DNA of 64,000 nucleotides, taken from assembly GCA_902790625.1 (NCBI GenBank), contig CADASP010000024.1, positions 1 to 64,000 of the forward strand. Direction: 5' to 3'. The DNA comes from an uncultured Prevotellaceae bacterium (GTDB lineage Bacteria; Bacteroidota; Bacteroidia; Bacteroidales; Bacteroidaceae). The first letter of the stretch is position 1; the number at the start of each line of letters is the position of its first letter. This document shows, one piece after another, positions 17,221 through 25,754 of the stretch. The notes beneath the pieces are model-generated. The model was not told where the DNA came from and did no database searches. It saw nothing but the letters and a program-made list of their open reading frames with translations. The position numbers and the translations under genes were made by a program.

Positions 17221-18339
17221 TTACTCCCCAAAGATCTCGGCCAGCTTCTTCTGAAGACCCTCGCCGCGCAGGTCGCGCTCCACGATGACACCCTCGGGGT
17301 TGATGAGCAGACTGGCGGGAATGGAGTTGATGCCGTAGATAGCGGAAGTGGCGTTCTCCCATCCCTTCAGGTCGGAGAGCTGCACCCATGCCATGTTCAG
17401 GTCGCCGATGGCCTTCACCCAAGCCTCCTTGTTCTGGTCGTACGACACGCCCACGATGTCGAAGCCCTTGGCATGATACTTCTTGTAGGCTTCCACCACG
17501 TTGGGCATCTCGCCACGGCAGGGTCCGCACCACGAAGCCCAGAAATCGACCATCACCCACGTGCCCTTGCCGGCATACTCGCTCAGCTTGTGGGTCTTGC
17601 CGTCGACGTCCTGCTGCTCAAAGTCGGTGAACTTCTGCCCGATGATTTTCTGTTTGGCCTCTTCTGCCTCTTTCTGCTGGGCCTTGTAGGCGTCGAGCTG
17701 CTCCTTCAGCTTCTTGGAAATGGGGTGCTGCATGTAGGGGTACTTCTCGTCGAGGGCTTCCTCCATTTCTTCCTCATTAAGGAATTGTGCGATGTTGCCA
17801 ATGAAGGCGGCAGGAATGAGGTTGTCGCGGTTGTCGTTGAGCACCTTCTTAAAGGCTTCCCCAATATTATCGTAAGCCTTCATAGCACGGTCCTCGAACT
17901 CCTTCTGACGAGCTTCTTGCTCCTCTTCGGGGAGTGCGTTCAACTCTTCGCTCAGCTTCGAGATGGCACTGATGGCCTCGCTGGTGGCCAGGTCGCAGTC
18001 GGTGAGGCGCTGGTTCAGGTCGGAGCCTTTCAGCGTGTTGTTGTCGAGGTTGATTTCGACGGGCGTGCCATCGTTGAAGAAGAGCACCTGCCATTCGCTG
18101 CCCTCCCTCTGCACAGCCAGCAGGGCATCCTTGTCCTGCTCTCCGCTGAATTCAAACTTGCCATTGCTGGCCTTGATGCTGTCGATAGGCTCGTTGGTAA
18201 GCCTGTCGATGAGATAGACCATCTCGTCGGCAGGGGTGGTGCCGCTGACGGCATACTTCACCTTCTTCTCGCTGGCATTCGTACAGGCGCCGCAGATAAT
18301 CAGGATGGCGGCAAACATCCACAAGGAAATCTTCTTCAT
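17221..18339 (-). CDS. TlpA-like thioredoxin-fold lipoprotein with N-terminal DUF4369-type domain
   Basis: A 372-residue lipoprotein. The signal peptide ends in an I-I-C-G-A-C lipobox-like segment (Cys20). Residues about 25-110 resemble DUF4369 (V-S-G-T-T-P-A-D-E-M-V-Y-L-I-D), a helical middle follows, and a thioredoxin/AhpC-TSA domain occupies about 235-372 with the redox motif W-C-G-P-C (Cys271, Cys274) and the cis-Pro in S-I-P-A-S-L. Such proteins are periplasmic thiol:disulfide reductases in Bacteroidota. ATG at 18339 is chosen because it starts the signal peptide; an upstream start lacks support. Its 3' end abuts the repeat array. Confidence 0.9.
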   Translation of the reverse strand: MKKISLWMFAAILIICGACTNASEKKVKYAVSGTTPADEMVYLIDRLTNEPIDSIKASNGKFEFSGEQDKDALLAVQREGSEWQVLFFNDGTPVEINLDNNTLKGSDLNQRLTDCDLATSEAISAISKLSEELNALPEEEQEARQKEFEDRAMKAYDNIGEAFKKVLNDNRDNLIPAAFIGNIAQFLNEEEMEEALDEKYPYMQHPISKKLKEQLDAYKAQQKEAEEAKQKIIGQKFTDFEQQDVDGKTHKLSEYAGKGTWVMVDFWASWCGPCRGEMPNVVEAYKKYHAKGFDIVGVSYDQNKEAWVKAIGDLNMAWVQLSDLKGWENATSAIYGINSIPASLLINPEGVIVERDLRGEGLQKKLAEIFGE

Positions 18340-18443
18340 GTTGCTGTTCTTTATTATAAATATCAGGATTTCAATTGGTCGGAGCAAAGGCGCGTTGCCC
18401 ATCGGTGACTTTTGGGAAACACATTTTTTTTCTTAATGGGCAA

Positions 18444-18472
18444 CAAAGGTACGAAGATTTTTTTGAAAACAA
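18444..18472 (-). promoter_or_regulatory. promoter of the TlpA-like gene
   Basis: TACCTTTG on the minus strand (18444-18451) with TTG at 18470-18472, 18-bp spacer, about 105 bp before the ATG. Confidence 0.6.
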
Positions 18473-18587
18473 TGCAGAAAAGCACAAAAAAGATTTATCT
18501 CATCCCAATTTTCGCTTTCGATGGGCCTTTATTTACGAAAGCCACCTATCGGAAATGGAGTGTCCAATTTGATGTTCCGATAATTTA

Positions 18588-18702
18588 GGACGATTATAAT
18601 GAACGTATAAGCCCCGAAGGGGCGACGGAATACAGGCAGGGGCATCGCCCCTGAAAAAGCCCCAAAACAGGTAGAATAATCTGTCGCCCCTCCGGGGCTT
18701 CT
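18588..18702. repeat. solo copy of the 65-bp GC-rich repeat family, reverse orientation
   Basis: The segment starts ggacgattataatgaacgta, the reverse complement of the border at 17122, then gccccgaaggggcgacgga and a gcccct palindrome, and ends cgcccctccggggcttctg. The surrounding 18350-18775 region holds no gene that I can support. Just downstream, at about 18738-18763, lies a copy of the tgcggataatca motif found again near 33423, 33675 and 58917. Confidence 0.85.
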
Positions 18703-18775
18703 GCTGCATCCTAAAACGTACAAATCCATTCAGCGTTCCCTGTCACCTGATTGCGGATAATCATCATAGAAGACA

Positions 18776-18813
18776 GAAAAAGAGCGGAAGAGGCGCGATG
18801 TCCTTTCCGCTCT
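18776..18813 (-). terminator. terminator of the small secreted protein gene
   Basis: AGAGCGGAA (18781-18789) pairs with TTCCGCTCT (18805-18813); on the minus strand the stem is followed by a T-run. Confidence 0.75.
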
Positions 18814-18864
18814 TTCCTGCACGCGAGCCTTGCGGCTGCATCATGCACGTTGTGTGTTTTCTTT

Positions 18865-19224
18865 CTATTGAAGACGTTTGTTGCGAAGCGTCGTTCCCAG
18901 CAGCATCATATAGGTGTTGTACTGCTTGTCGTCGAGCACGCGGCGCATGTTGCGCACATCCTTGTCGAGGGCTTCGTGAAGCATTGCTCCGCGCTGGAAC
19001 CTGCGGGCATGTGATGCTTCGGCCACTTCGGCGTTGTAGGTGTCATGAATCGTCTGAACAGCCTCCATCTGGAAGTCCGTCAATCCCAGCTTCACAGCCA
19101 GACGGCGCATGTCGAAATTCAGTTCGTAACGATCATTGTGTTCCACAAACTGTGTCTTCTCGGTCTTTGCATAACCAATGGTCATTGCCATTGCAGCTAC
19201 TACTGTCAAAACCATCTTTTTCAT
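18865..19224 (-). CDS. small secreted helical protein, unrecognised
   Basis: A 119-residue protein with a clear signal peptide (M-K-K-M-V-L-T-V-V-A-A-M-A-M-T-I-G-Y-A) followed by a charged, helical body: L-N-F-D-M-R-R-L-A, L-G-L-T-D-F-Q-M-E-A-V and L-D-K-D-V-R-N-M-R-R-V-L-D-D-K-Q-Y. The L-x-L-x-x-x-Q and L-D-x-x-Q-Y pattern resembles Spy/CpxP-like periplasmic helix proteins, but I do not claim membership. It is a monocistronic minus-strand gene with its own terminator; three gttatcctg words lie upstream (near 19268, 19280 and 19335). Confidence 0.75.
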   Translation of the reverse strand: MKKMVLTVVAAMAMTIGYAKTEKTQFVEHNDRYELNFDMRRLAVKLGLTDFQMEAVQTIHDTYNAEVAEASHARRFQRGAMLHEALDKDVRNMRRVLDDKQYNTYMMLLGTTLRNKRLQ

Positions 19225-19592
19225 TTCTCGGTTCCTTTCTTTTTTTTACTCGGGGCCTTCGCGTCGTGTTATCCTGATGTTATCCTGAACTGGCTCAGGC
19301 GCCCTACCTGTTATTATTATTTTTTTGTTGTTTGTTATCCTGTTTTCTGTTCCTTTGACGCTAAGGGGAAACAAAGGTTTAAAGACATTTGAAAAAAATT
19401 TAGAGCTGTAAGGTTGAAGGGAAATAAGATGTCCAATTTGATGTATGAGTCCAATCCGAAAACCAATATTGTCGCGAAAGACGGCGCAGCCGCTCCCCTC
19501 CCCTATGGTCACTTTTGTCCTGCACGACTTCTATATCACATACCTGTAAATCCCCGTTTTGCTGGGGAGTGTGAGGGCACCTGTGGCGAACA

Positions 19593-20100
19593 GAGTTGTT
19601 ACGAAATAGAACACCCGATAGATAGAAATCGGAAAGATTGTCAAAATTTTTCAAAACAAAATTTGTTCACGATTTCGAGGCATTCTGGAGCGAAAAACGC
19701 CCGTTTGGGAGCATTCCCCAACCCTCGCCTGATGGAGAACTGAGGTAAAAAAGCCAATTTTTTGCACACTCGCCATGGTTTTGTGCACGTTTTTAGCCCC
19801 TATTTGATACCCTTTCGCGGTTTTGTAAGCACGCCAAAAAATAAAAAGTCAACGCCAAATTTTTTTTTGGCGTTGACTTTTTGAAGCCAGCGAAGCCCTT
19901 TTTTCGCTATATCAGCCCCAACCGGTTGAATGACAATTATTTAGCAAACCCTCTCAAAACTCAAAAATTTTCGACCAAAAGTTTTCTCGCGCAGAATTTT
20001 TGAATTATGGAGGGGTTAAATGGCCATTTTGTCAACATCTTTCTCAAAACTCGTCCTGGCAGCAATATGGGTGCCCTATTTGACGTTCTCTTGAATCAAA
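19593..20100. repeat. dispersed ~500-bp non-coding element, copy A
   Basis: The region from gagttgttacgaaatagaac to ttctcttgaatcaaa matches 32875-33375 in the same orientation and 58289-58812 in reverse. It contains the hairpin aaaaagtcaacgcc...ggcgttgactttt at 19843-19882 and a conserved tail (ggaggggttaaatggcca near 20010). No open frame is shared intact by all three copies. It lies between the small secreted protein and the PEP/pyruvate-binding gene. Confidence 0.88.
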
Positions 20101-20120
20101 CTGGTTTGGCGTGAGCGAAC

Positions 20121-23100
20121 CTATTGCATAGGCAGCAGCACCACGCCCTCCTGCTTCTTGCCGTCCATCATCACCTTCAGCGGGGCGCTGAAACGCACAT
20201 GGCGCACGTGCTGCGTCTCGTTAACGGCGGGCATGGCATCGAGGATGTCCTTCTGGAACACGCCGTCGCCGGTGTGGGCATTCACGGTGAAGTAGCCCAC
20301 GCCGAAGCTGGTGAGGTTCTGGAAGAAGTGGGTGCCCTGCGAGGGGTCGACGTGATAGTTCTTCAGGCTCGACTCCACGATGACGCGCGAAGCCGATATG
20401 TGGGGCCACTTCACGGGGATGCCCAGCCAGGGGTCGCTGCTGCCCCACCGGCCAGGGCCAATGAGGATGTAGTTGGTGCCCTCGTCGAGGAAACGGCGGT
20501 TGATCTGTTCTATCTCCACGGCTATCTGCGGGTTGTTAGAGGCGGTGAAGTTCTCGTCGGTCTTCACATAGACCACGTCGACCACATCCTCTGAGATGCC
20601 ATGCCCCAAGGAGTTGTGGCTGCGCAACAGGCACTGCTGGTCGGGGATTTGCTTCAGGTCTTCCTCCAGCACCTGCTTAGAATCGACGATGGGACGAATC
20701 TGCAGAAGGTAGAAAGCCCCGCCTACAGCCCCTGAAGGAATATCGGCGGTTTTGCCCGTTGCGGGGGTCAGATTGCAAGCGAACTCAATCTCCACGGGTC
20801 GGCGCATCTCCTCGGCTCCCAGCTTCTGGCTCAGCTGCAGCAGCTGCGGCAGGGGGAACACGCCATGCTGCAGCACGCCGCAGAAGCTGATGACCTTGCG
20901 ACCGCCCTCGTAGATGCCGTCGCGTATCACCCCGTCCACGGGGTCGTAGGTAGAGGCGATATACTGCAGGGCACCGTCCTTGTCGGCCTGTTTCACGCGC
21001 AGGTTCTTGATGTTGAAGCCGTCGTCGGTAGACCAGGCAGAGGAAGCTATAGACTTATCATTAGAAGAGGCAGCAGCAGAACTAACCACTCCCCTCCCTA
21101 CAAGGGAGGGGTCGGGGGAGGGTCTGGTGGATCCGCTGTTCATTTGTGTCTCCAATGCATAGAACCGCGTCTGCGTCTGCGTCAGGGCGGTTTCCAGCTC
21201 GCTCATCTGCAGCACCTGGTTGGGGTGATAGGGGCTGACGCGGAGCGTCTGGCCACCGTCGACGATATACTTGCCCAAGCCCAACGCCAAGCTGGCGATG
21301 CCCTCCTCGGCCGTCTCGTCGCCGATGGGGTAGTAGTTGAGCGAGCGCAGCACACCGCTGAAGGTGGGATAGTAGTAGTTGCCGTAGTGCTGGCCCACCA
21401 CCTCTTGCAGGATGACGGCCATCTTCTCCTGGTCGATGACGTTCTGCGTGGCGGTCATGTAGGCTTTCGAGTCCTTGTAATACACGCTGGCATAGACGGC
21501 CTTGATGGCACAAGCCAACTGGCGCAGCATCTCGTACTTGTCGTCGAGCCATGGAATCATGTAGGTGGCGTAGATGCCGGCGAAAGGCTGATAGTGGGAG
21601 TCTTCGAGCAGCGAGGAGCTGCGGATGGCGATGGGGGACTTGATGGCCTCGAAGAAAGTGAAGAAGTCGGCGATGAGGTCGTCGGGCAGCTGAGCGCGCA
21701 AGAAGTGGCGAAGTATCTCTTCGTCGGGGGCATCGCTCAGTGCTATCTGCCACAGGTTGTTGTCGTCCATGAAACGGTCGAAGAAGTCGGTGCAGAGCAC
21801 CACCGTCTTCGGTATCTGCACCGTGGCTCCTGGCAACTGGTTCAGCTCGGGATGGCGCTTCAGGATGGTGTCGAGGAAGGCCAGGCCACGTCCCTTTCCA
21901 CCCAGCGAGCCTTCGCCGATGCGGGCGAAGTGGGCGTAGCGGTCGAACTTCAGGCGGTCGAACACGGCCACCACACCGATGTTCTTCATGTAGCGATATT
22001 GCACGATGGCATCAAAGATGATTTGGCGATGGGCATCCACGTCTTGCAGCTTGTGCCAGGTGACGTGCTTGAGAAACTGACTGACGGGGAAGATGGCGCG
22101 CGCCGTGAGCCAGCGGCTCATGTGGTTGCGCTGGATGTGGCGCACGAAGGAGTCTTGCGGAATCTTGAAGATGTTGTCTTGCAGCTCCTTCAGGCTCTTG
22201 ATGCGCATCACCTCCTGCTTCGTCTGCGGGTCGCGAAAGATGAAATCGCCAAACCCCATGTGCTCCTCCAACAGCAGGCGCAGGTCGACGTTCATCTTCT
22301 TCGAGTTCTTGTCAACGAAGTGGAAGCCCTCCTTCTCGGCCTTCTCGCGGTTCTGCACCTCCGAGCTCTCCATGATGAGCGGCACGTACTCGTCTTCGCT
22401 GCGTATGGCTTTCAGCAACTTCAGTCCGGCCTCGGCATCGCCCTCCTCCACATGGCTCAGGCGACCCACGGGGGTGTGCATGGGGAAGCGCGTGTCGCTG
22501 ATGACGCCCAGCGTGTTGTCCTTGTATTTCTGCCACAGCGCCCAGGCCTCCTCATAACTGGTGGCCAGCACCACCTTGGGGCGACCACGCTTGCGCTGGG
22601 CGGCGGCATGGGGGTTCAGGGCCTCGGTGCTGAAGTTCTTCGACTGCTGTAATATATAATTGTATAGGTTGGGCAGCACGCTGGAGTAGAAGCGGATGTT
22701 GTCCTCGACCAGCATAATCATCTGCACGCCAGCCTCGGCAATGTCGTGGTCGATGTTCATGCGGTCTTCAATAAGCTTGATGATGCTGAGGATGAGGTTG
22801 GTGTTGCCCAACCAGCAGAAAACATAATCGAAGATGGTCATGTCCTCGTTTTGCATGCGGCGGGTGATGCCGTGGCTGAAGGGGGTGAGGACCACGCAGG
22901 GCACGTCGGCGCGCATGGCCTTCACTTCGCGGGCCACCTGAAAGGCATCGTTGTCGGCGTTGCCGGGCATGCAGATGACGAGGTCGATGTCGGTGGTCTC
23001 CAACACGTGCTGAGCCTCCTCCGTGGTGCTCACCTGCGTGAACGAGGGTGGATAGCGCATGCCCAGCTCGGTGTACTCGTCGAAGATTTTCTCGTCCACT

Positions 23101-23246
23101 CGGCCGTCGTCCTCGAGCATGAAGGCATCGTAGGGGTTGGCCACTATCAACACGTTGAAGATGCGTCGCGTCATCAGGTGGGCAAACGACACGTCTTTCA
23201 GGTAAAAGGAGTCAAACTCCTTCGGGATGTTGTTGCTTTGGTCCAT
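20121..23246 (-). CDS. receiver-like plus PEP/pyruvate-binding (PPDK N-terminal) domain protein
   Basis: A 1041-residue protein. Residues about 20-140 and 165-330 each resemble response-regulator receiver folds (I-D-L-V-I-C-M-P and L-G-V-I-S-D-T-R-F-P). From about residue 460 comes a pyruvate phosphate dikinase-type ATP-grasp domain: I-G-E-G-S-L-G-G-K-G-R-G-L-A, then A-I-R-S-S-S-L-L-E-D-S and F-A-G-I-Y-A-T-Y. The phosphohistidine and PEP-barrel domains of real PEP synthase or PPDK are absent. Near residues 700-730 a GC-rich palindromic repeat is inserted in frame. Start M-D-Q-S-N at 23246 lies just after a -7 box. It is probably a phosphotransfer or signalling protein rather than a PEP synthase; the substrate is unknown. 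Confidence 0.82.
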   Translation of the reverse strand: MDQSNNIPKEFDSFYLKDVSFAHLMTRRIFNVLIVANPYDAFMLEDDGRVDEKIFDEYTELGMRYPPSFTQVSTTEEAQHVLETTDIDLVICMPGNADNDAFQVAREVKAMRADVPCVVLTPFSHGITRRMQNEDMTIFDYVFCWLGNTNLILSIIKLIEDRMNIDHDIAEAGVQMIMLVEDNIRFYSSVLPNLYNYILQQSKNFSTEALNPHAAAQRKRGRPKVVLATSYEEAWALWQKYKDNTLGVISDTRFPMHTPVGRLSHVEEGDAEAGLKLLKAIRSEDEYVPLIMESSEVQNREKAEKEGFHFVDKNSKKMNVDLRLLLEEHMGFGDFIFRDPQTKQEVMRIKSLKELQDNIFKIPQDSFVRHIQRNHMSRWLTARAIFPVSQFLKHVTWHKLQDVDAHRQIIFDAIVQYRYMKNIGVVAVFDRLKFDRYAHFARIGEGSLGGKGRGLAFLDTILKRHPELNQLPGATVQIPKTVVLCTDFFDRFMDDNNLWQIALSDAPDEEILRHFLRAQLPDDLIADFFTFFEAIKSPIAIRSSSLLEDSHYQPFAGIYATYMIPWLDDKYEMLRQLACAIKAVYASVYYKDSKAYMTATQNVIDQEKMAVILQEVVGQHYGNYYYPTFSGVLRSLNYYPIGDETAEEGIASLALGLGKYIVDGGQTLRVSPYHPNQVLQMSELETALTQTQTRFYALETQMNSGSTRPSPDPSLVGRGVVSSAAASSNDKSIASSAWSTDDGFNIKNLRVKQADKDGALQYIASTYDPVDGVIRDGIYEGGRKVISFCGVLQHGVFPLPQLLQLSQKLGAEEMRRPVEIEFACNLTPATGKTADIPSGAVGGAFYLLQIRPIVDSKQVLEEDLKQIPDQQCLLRSHNSLGHGISEDVVDVVYVKTDENFTASNNPQIAVEIEQINRRFLDEGTNYILIGPGRWGSSDPWLGIPVKWPHISASRVIVESSLKNYHVDPSQGTHFFQNLTSFGVGYFTVNAHTGDGVFQKDILDAMPAVNETQHVRHVRFSAPLKVMMDGKKQEGVVLLPMQ
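21040..21140. repeat. in-frame GC-rich palindromic repeat, copy 1
   Basis: cccctccctacaagggagggg followed by tcgggggagggtctgg sits inside the PEP/pyruvate-binding gene, with a spacer (agacttatcattagaagagg) resembling the other two copies at 24580 and 29490. It encodes S-P-D-P-S-L-V-G-R-G and S-S-A-A-A-S-S-N-D-K-S-I. Confidence 0.85.
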
Positions 23247-23289
23247 CTTGCGTCTTTGCGGCAAAAGGGTGTTATGGCTTTTGCGCGTG

Positions 23290-23320
23290 CAAAAATACAA
23301 AAAAACGACCAATCGGCCAA
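23290..23320 (-). promoter_or_regulatory. promoter of the PEP/pyruvate-binding gene
   Basis: TATTTTTG on the minus strand (23290-23297), with TTG at 23318-23320 after 20 bp; 43 bp before the ATG. Confidence 0.7.
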
Positions 23321-23373
23321 GGAATGCGCCGAAAAATCGGCCTAAGCAGATGCAGCGAGAGGACGGCGGCCCG

Positions 23374-24918
23374 TCAGCGGCGGAAATAACGCCCCACCAC
23401 GGGCAGACTGGCCAAGGGCAGGTCGCGCTTGACGACCATGGCCACAAACAGCAGGATGAGCACCGTGTTCACCACTAATTGCAACCACGACGGCAGCAGG
23501 GTCTCCGTCAGCTTCATGCCCCCAAACAGCAGGGCTGTCGCCACGGTGTAGGCGGCCATATCCTTCAGCGGATAGGGGATGGGGTTGTGGCGTTGTCCCA
23601 CGACGTAGCTCAGCACCATGGCCGTGCCGTAGCCAGCCACGCCGCCCCATGCGCAGGCCATATAGCCGAAGCGGGGGATGAAGAGGATGTTCACGGCGAA
23701 GAGCACCGCACAGCCCGCCAACGAGAACCAAGCGCCATAGATGGTCTTGTCGACAAGTTTATACCAGAACGACAGGTTGAAGTAGACACCCATCATGATC
23801 TCGGCCACCATCACAATAGGCACCACGGCCAGGCCCTCGCGATAGTCGGCGCCGATGATGTGCTGCAGCAGCGGCATCCAGCCCACCACGCACAGGAAGG
23901 CCAGCAGCGTGAACACCAGGAAGTATTTCATGGCCATGGCATAGTATTCCTTCTTGTCGGCATCACCACTCTTGGCGAAGACGATGGGCTCGTAGGCATA
24001 GCGGAAGGCCTGGGTGATCATCGCCATGATCATGGCTATCTTCACGCACGAGCCGTAGATGCCCAGCTGCACGTTGGCCTCGGCCTCATCGGGATACACC
24101 AGCGGGAACACAATCTTGTCGGCCACCTGATTCAGAATGCCAGCAATACCCAGGATAAGGATGGGCCAGGAGTAGCTGAGCATGCTGCGCAGCAAGCGGC
24201 CGTCGAAGGTCCAACGGATGCGCAGCAGGTCGGGCACGAAGAACAGGGTGATGAACGAGGTGCAGAGCAGGTTGATGAAGAAGACATAATAAACCGATGT
24301 CTTGCCCAGCACCACGAAGTAGAGCAGGTTCAACCCAATGTTGAGCACGATGAAGAGCATCTTCAGCGCAGCGAAACGCAGGGCCCGCTTCTGGAAGCGC
24401 AGATAGCTGAAGGGGATGGCCTGCAGCGCATCGAGCGCCACCACCACGGCCATCATCTGCAGGTATTCGGGATGTTCGCCATAGCCCAGTGCGCCACTGA
24501 TAGGCTGGATGAAAACAAACACCAGCACCAAGAAGATGGCTGTGAGCACCCCCACCACAGCCATGGCAGTGGAGAAAGCGGAAGAAGCAGGCCCTCCCTG
24601 TGAGGGAGGGGAGCATACAGACTTGCCGTTTGAAGAGGAGGCAGCAGAACTATCCACTTCCCTCCCTCCAGGGAGGGGCTGGGGGTGGGTCGGTTGTTTA
24701 TTGGCGAAGCGGAAGAAGGTGGTCTCCATGCCAAAGGTGAGCAGCACAAGGAAGAGTGCCGTATAGGCATAGATATTGGTGCTCACACCATAGTCGCCCG
24801 AAGCCTTGGGCATGTAGTGGGTGTAGAGGGGCACCAGCAGATAGTTCAGGAATCGGCCCACGATGCTCGACAGACCGTAGATGGCCGTGTCGCGGGCCAG
24901 CGCTTTGAGATTAGGCAT
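23374..24918 (-). CDS. oligosaccharide flippase / polysaccharide biosynthesis protein (MOP superfamily, Wzx-like)
   Basis: A 514-residue membrane protein with about 12-14 transmembrane segments and the N-terminal A-R-D-T-A-I-Y-G-L-S-S-I-V-G-R-F-L-N-Y-L-L-V-P-L-Y-T typical of Bacteroidota Wzx/MurJ-like flippases. It probably flips lipid-linked glycans across the inner membrane. After the second helix, near residues 72-107, a hydrophilic stretch (D-S-S-A-A-S-S-S-N-G-K-S-V) is encoded by a palindromic repeat inserted in frame. ATG 24918 starts the family N-terminus and overlaps the four-helix-bundle gene end by 8 bp. No glycosyltransferases adjoin it. Confidence 0.88.
   Translation of the reverse strand: MPNLKALARDTAIYGLSSIVGRFLNYLLVPLYTHYMPKASGDYGVSTNIYAYTALFLVLLTFGMETTFFRFANKQPTHPQPLPGGREVDSSAASSSNGKSVCSPPSQGGPASSAFSTAMAVVGVLTAIFLVLVFVFIQPISGALGYGEHPEYLQMMAVVVALDALQAIPFSYLRFQKRALRFAALKMLFIVLNIGLNLLYFVVLGKTSVYYVFFINLLCTSFITLFFVPDLLRIRWTFDGRLLRSMLSYSWPILILGIAGILNQVADKIVFPLVYPDEAEANVQLGIYGSCVKIAMIMAMITQAFRYAYEPIVFAKSGDADKKEYYAMAMKYFLVFTLLAFLCVVGWMPLLQHIIGADYREGLAVVPIVMVAEIMMGVYFNLSFWYKLVDKTIYGAWFSLAGCAVLFAVNILFIPRFGYMACAWGGVAGYGTAMVLSYVVGQRHNPIPYPLKDMAAYTVATALLFGGMKLTETLLPSWLQLVVNTVLILLFVAMVVKRDLPLASLPVVGRYFRR
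24580..24705. repeat. in-frame GC-rich palindromic repeat, copy 2
   Basis: ccctccctgtgagggagggg, a ~55-bp spacer containing agacttgccgtttgaagagg, then ccctccctccagggaggggc and tgggggtgggtcgg. It lies inside the flippase gene and keeps the frame open. Confidence 0.9.
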
Positions 24919-25597
24919 AGGGATTGAGGATTGAGGGGTCGATGGAGGGGGTAGGTGAGGTAGGTGGAGTAGGTATTGTAAGTGAAGTAGGCTGAAGATT
25001 TCTCGTACTACACCTACCATCCCCACTAAACCTACCATCCCTGCCATATCCGTAGCCACGTCTTTCCACGCGGGCTTGATAGCGTTGCTCTCTCACGCCA
25101 CCTTCTCTCAGGAACTTTTCGTCCTGCCAGTCGATGAGACCGCGGATGAGGCTCAGTGTCTGATGGATGACGATGAGGGCGATGTTGGCAATATCTTCAT
25201 CGTTGCGTCCATTGATTTGCCGCTGGTAGTAGGCAGTGTCGTTGTGTTTCTTAAAGAGAGGTTGACAAGCCTGGTATTTCTCGTGTTGCGGTCCCCATAA
25301 TTCGAGATGGCGCACACGCAGATAGTCACGATAATCCTCTTTCAGTTCCTCCAGGCTGCCTTTCGCCACGGTGGTCAGCTTATGCTCCGTGTCGGTGGAG
25401 CCCTCAGCATCACTATAACCTTCAACAATATTCTGCTTACCTGAACGCGCCGCCTGAAGCATCTGGTCCGCAGTGCGGTCGTGGCTGCGGTCCAAGAAAT
25501 GACTCACGAAATAGAACGTGATGTCATAGACGCATTCCGCTTTCTGAAAGGCCATGAGGGTGCGGTAGCTGTCTATCTTTTTGTGGTTGTTGTCCAT
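24911..25597 (-). CDS. four-helix-bundle protein with suffix domain
   Basis: A 228-residue protein of the S23-like four-helix-bundle group with the 'suffix' extension seen in Bacteroidota. Diagnostic pieces are Y-R-T-L-M-A-F-Q-K-A-E-C-V-Y-D-I-T, A-A-R-S-G-K-Q-N-I-V-E-G, Y-L-R-V-R-H-L-E-L-W and the suffix F-L-R-E-G-G-V-R-E. Function is unknown; relatives occur in 23S rRNA intervening sequences and as accessory proteins of diversity-generating retroelements, neither of which is present here. From about residue 185 the protein runs into low-complexity sequence (P-T-P-P-T-S-P-T-P) encoded by the GTAGGT/ACCTAC repeat, and stops only after the flippase start codon. The tail is probably not part of the original fold. 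Confidence 0.85.
   Translation of the reverse strand: MDNNHKKIDSYRTLMAFQKAECVYDITFYFVSHFLDRSHDRTADQMLQAARSGKQNIVEGYSDAEGSTDTEHKLTTVAKGSLEELKEDYRDYLRVRHLELWGPQHEKYQACQPLFKKHNDTAYYQRQINGRNDEDIANIALIVIHQTLSLIRGLIDWQDEKFLREGGVREQRYQARVERRGYGYGRDGRFSGDGRCSTRNLQPTSLTIPTPPTSPTPSIDPSILNPYA
24935..25035. repeat. GTAGGT / ACCTAC inverted simple repeat, 3' copy
   Basis: Several gtaggtgnn words followed, after a short spacer, by cacctacc/aacctacc words, forming a potential hairpin. It encodes the C-terminal tail of the four-helix-bundle protein and matches the repeat upstream of that gene. Confidence 0.8.
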
Positions 25598-25635
25598 TGA
25601 TGGTATTGTTTTTGATTGTTATTATTTTAGGGTTT

Positions 25636-25754
25636 GAGTAGGTGTGGTAGGTTTAGTAGGTTTGGTAGGTTTAGTAGGTTTAGTAGGTTCGGTAAGGGTT
25701 ACTGCACCTACTTCACCTACTCTACCTACCACACCTACCCTCACCTACCCCCAC
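25636..25754. repeat. GTAGGTTTA / CACCTAC inverted simple repeat, 5' copy
   Basis: About seven copies of a nine-base gtaggttta-like word, then about seven of cacctac(c/t)n, between the four-helix-bundle start and the end of the SpmAB gene. The repeat reaches the stop codon of the latter. Confidence 0.88.

Noticed and set aside
20121..23246. Annotation as PEP synthase
   Set aside because: The phosphohistidine and PEP-binding barrel domains are missing.
24911..25597. Avd accessory protein of a diversity-generating retroelement
   Set aside because: No reverse transcriptase or template/variable repeat pair is present; only the four-helix fold is shared.
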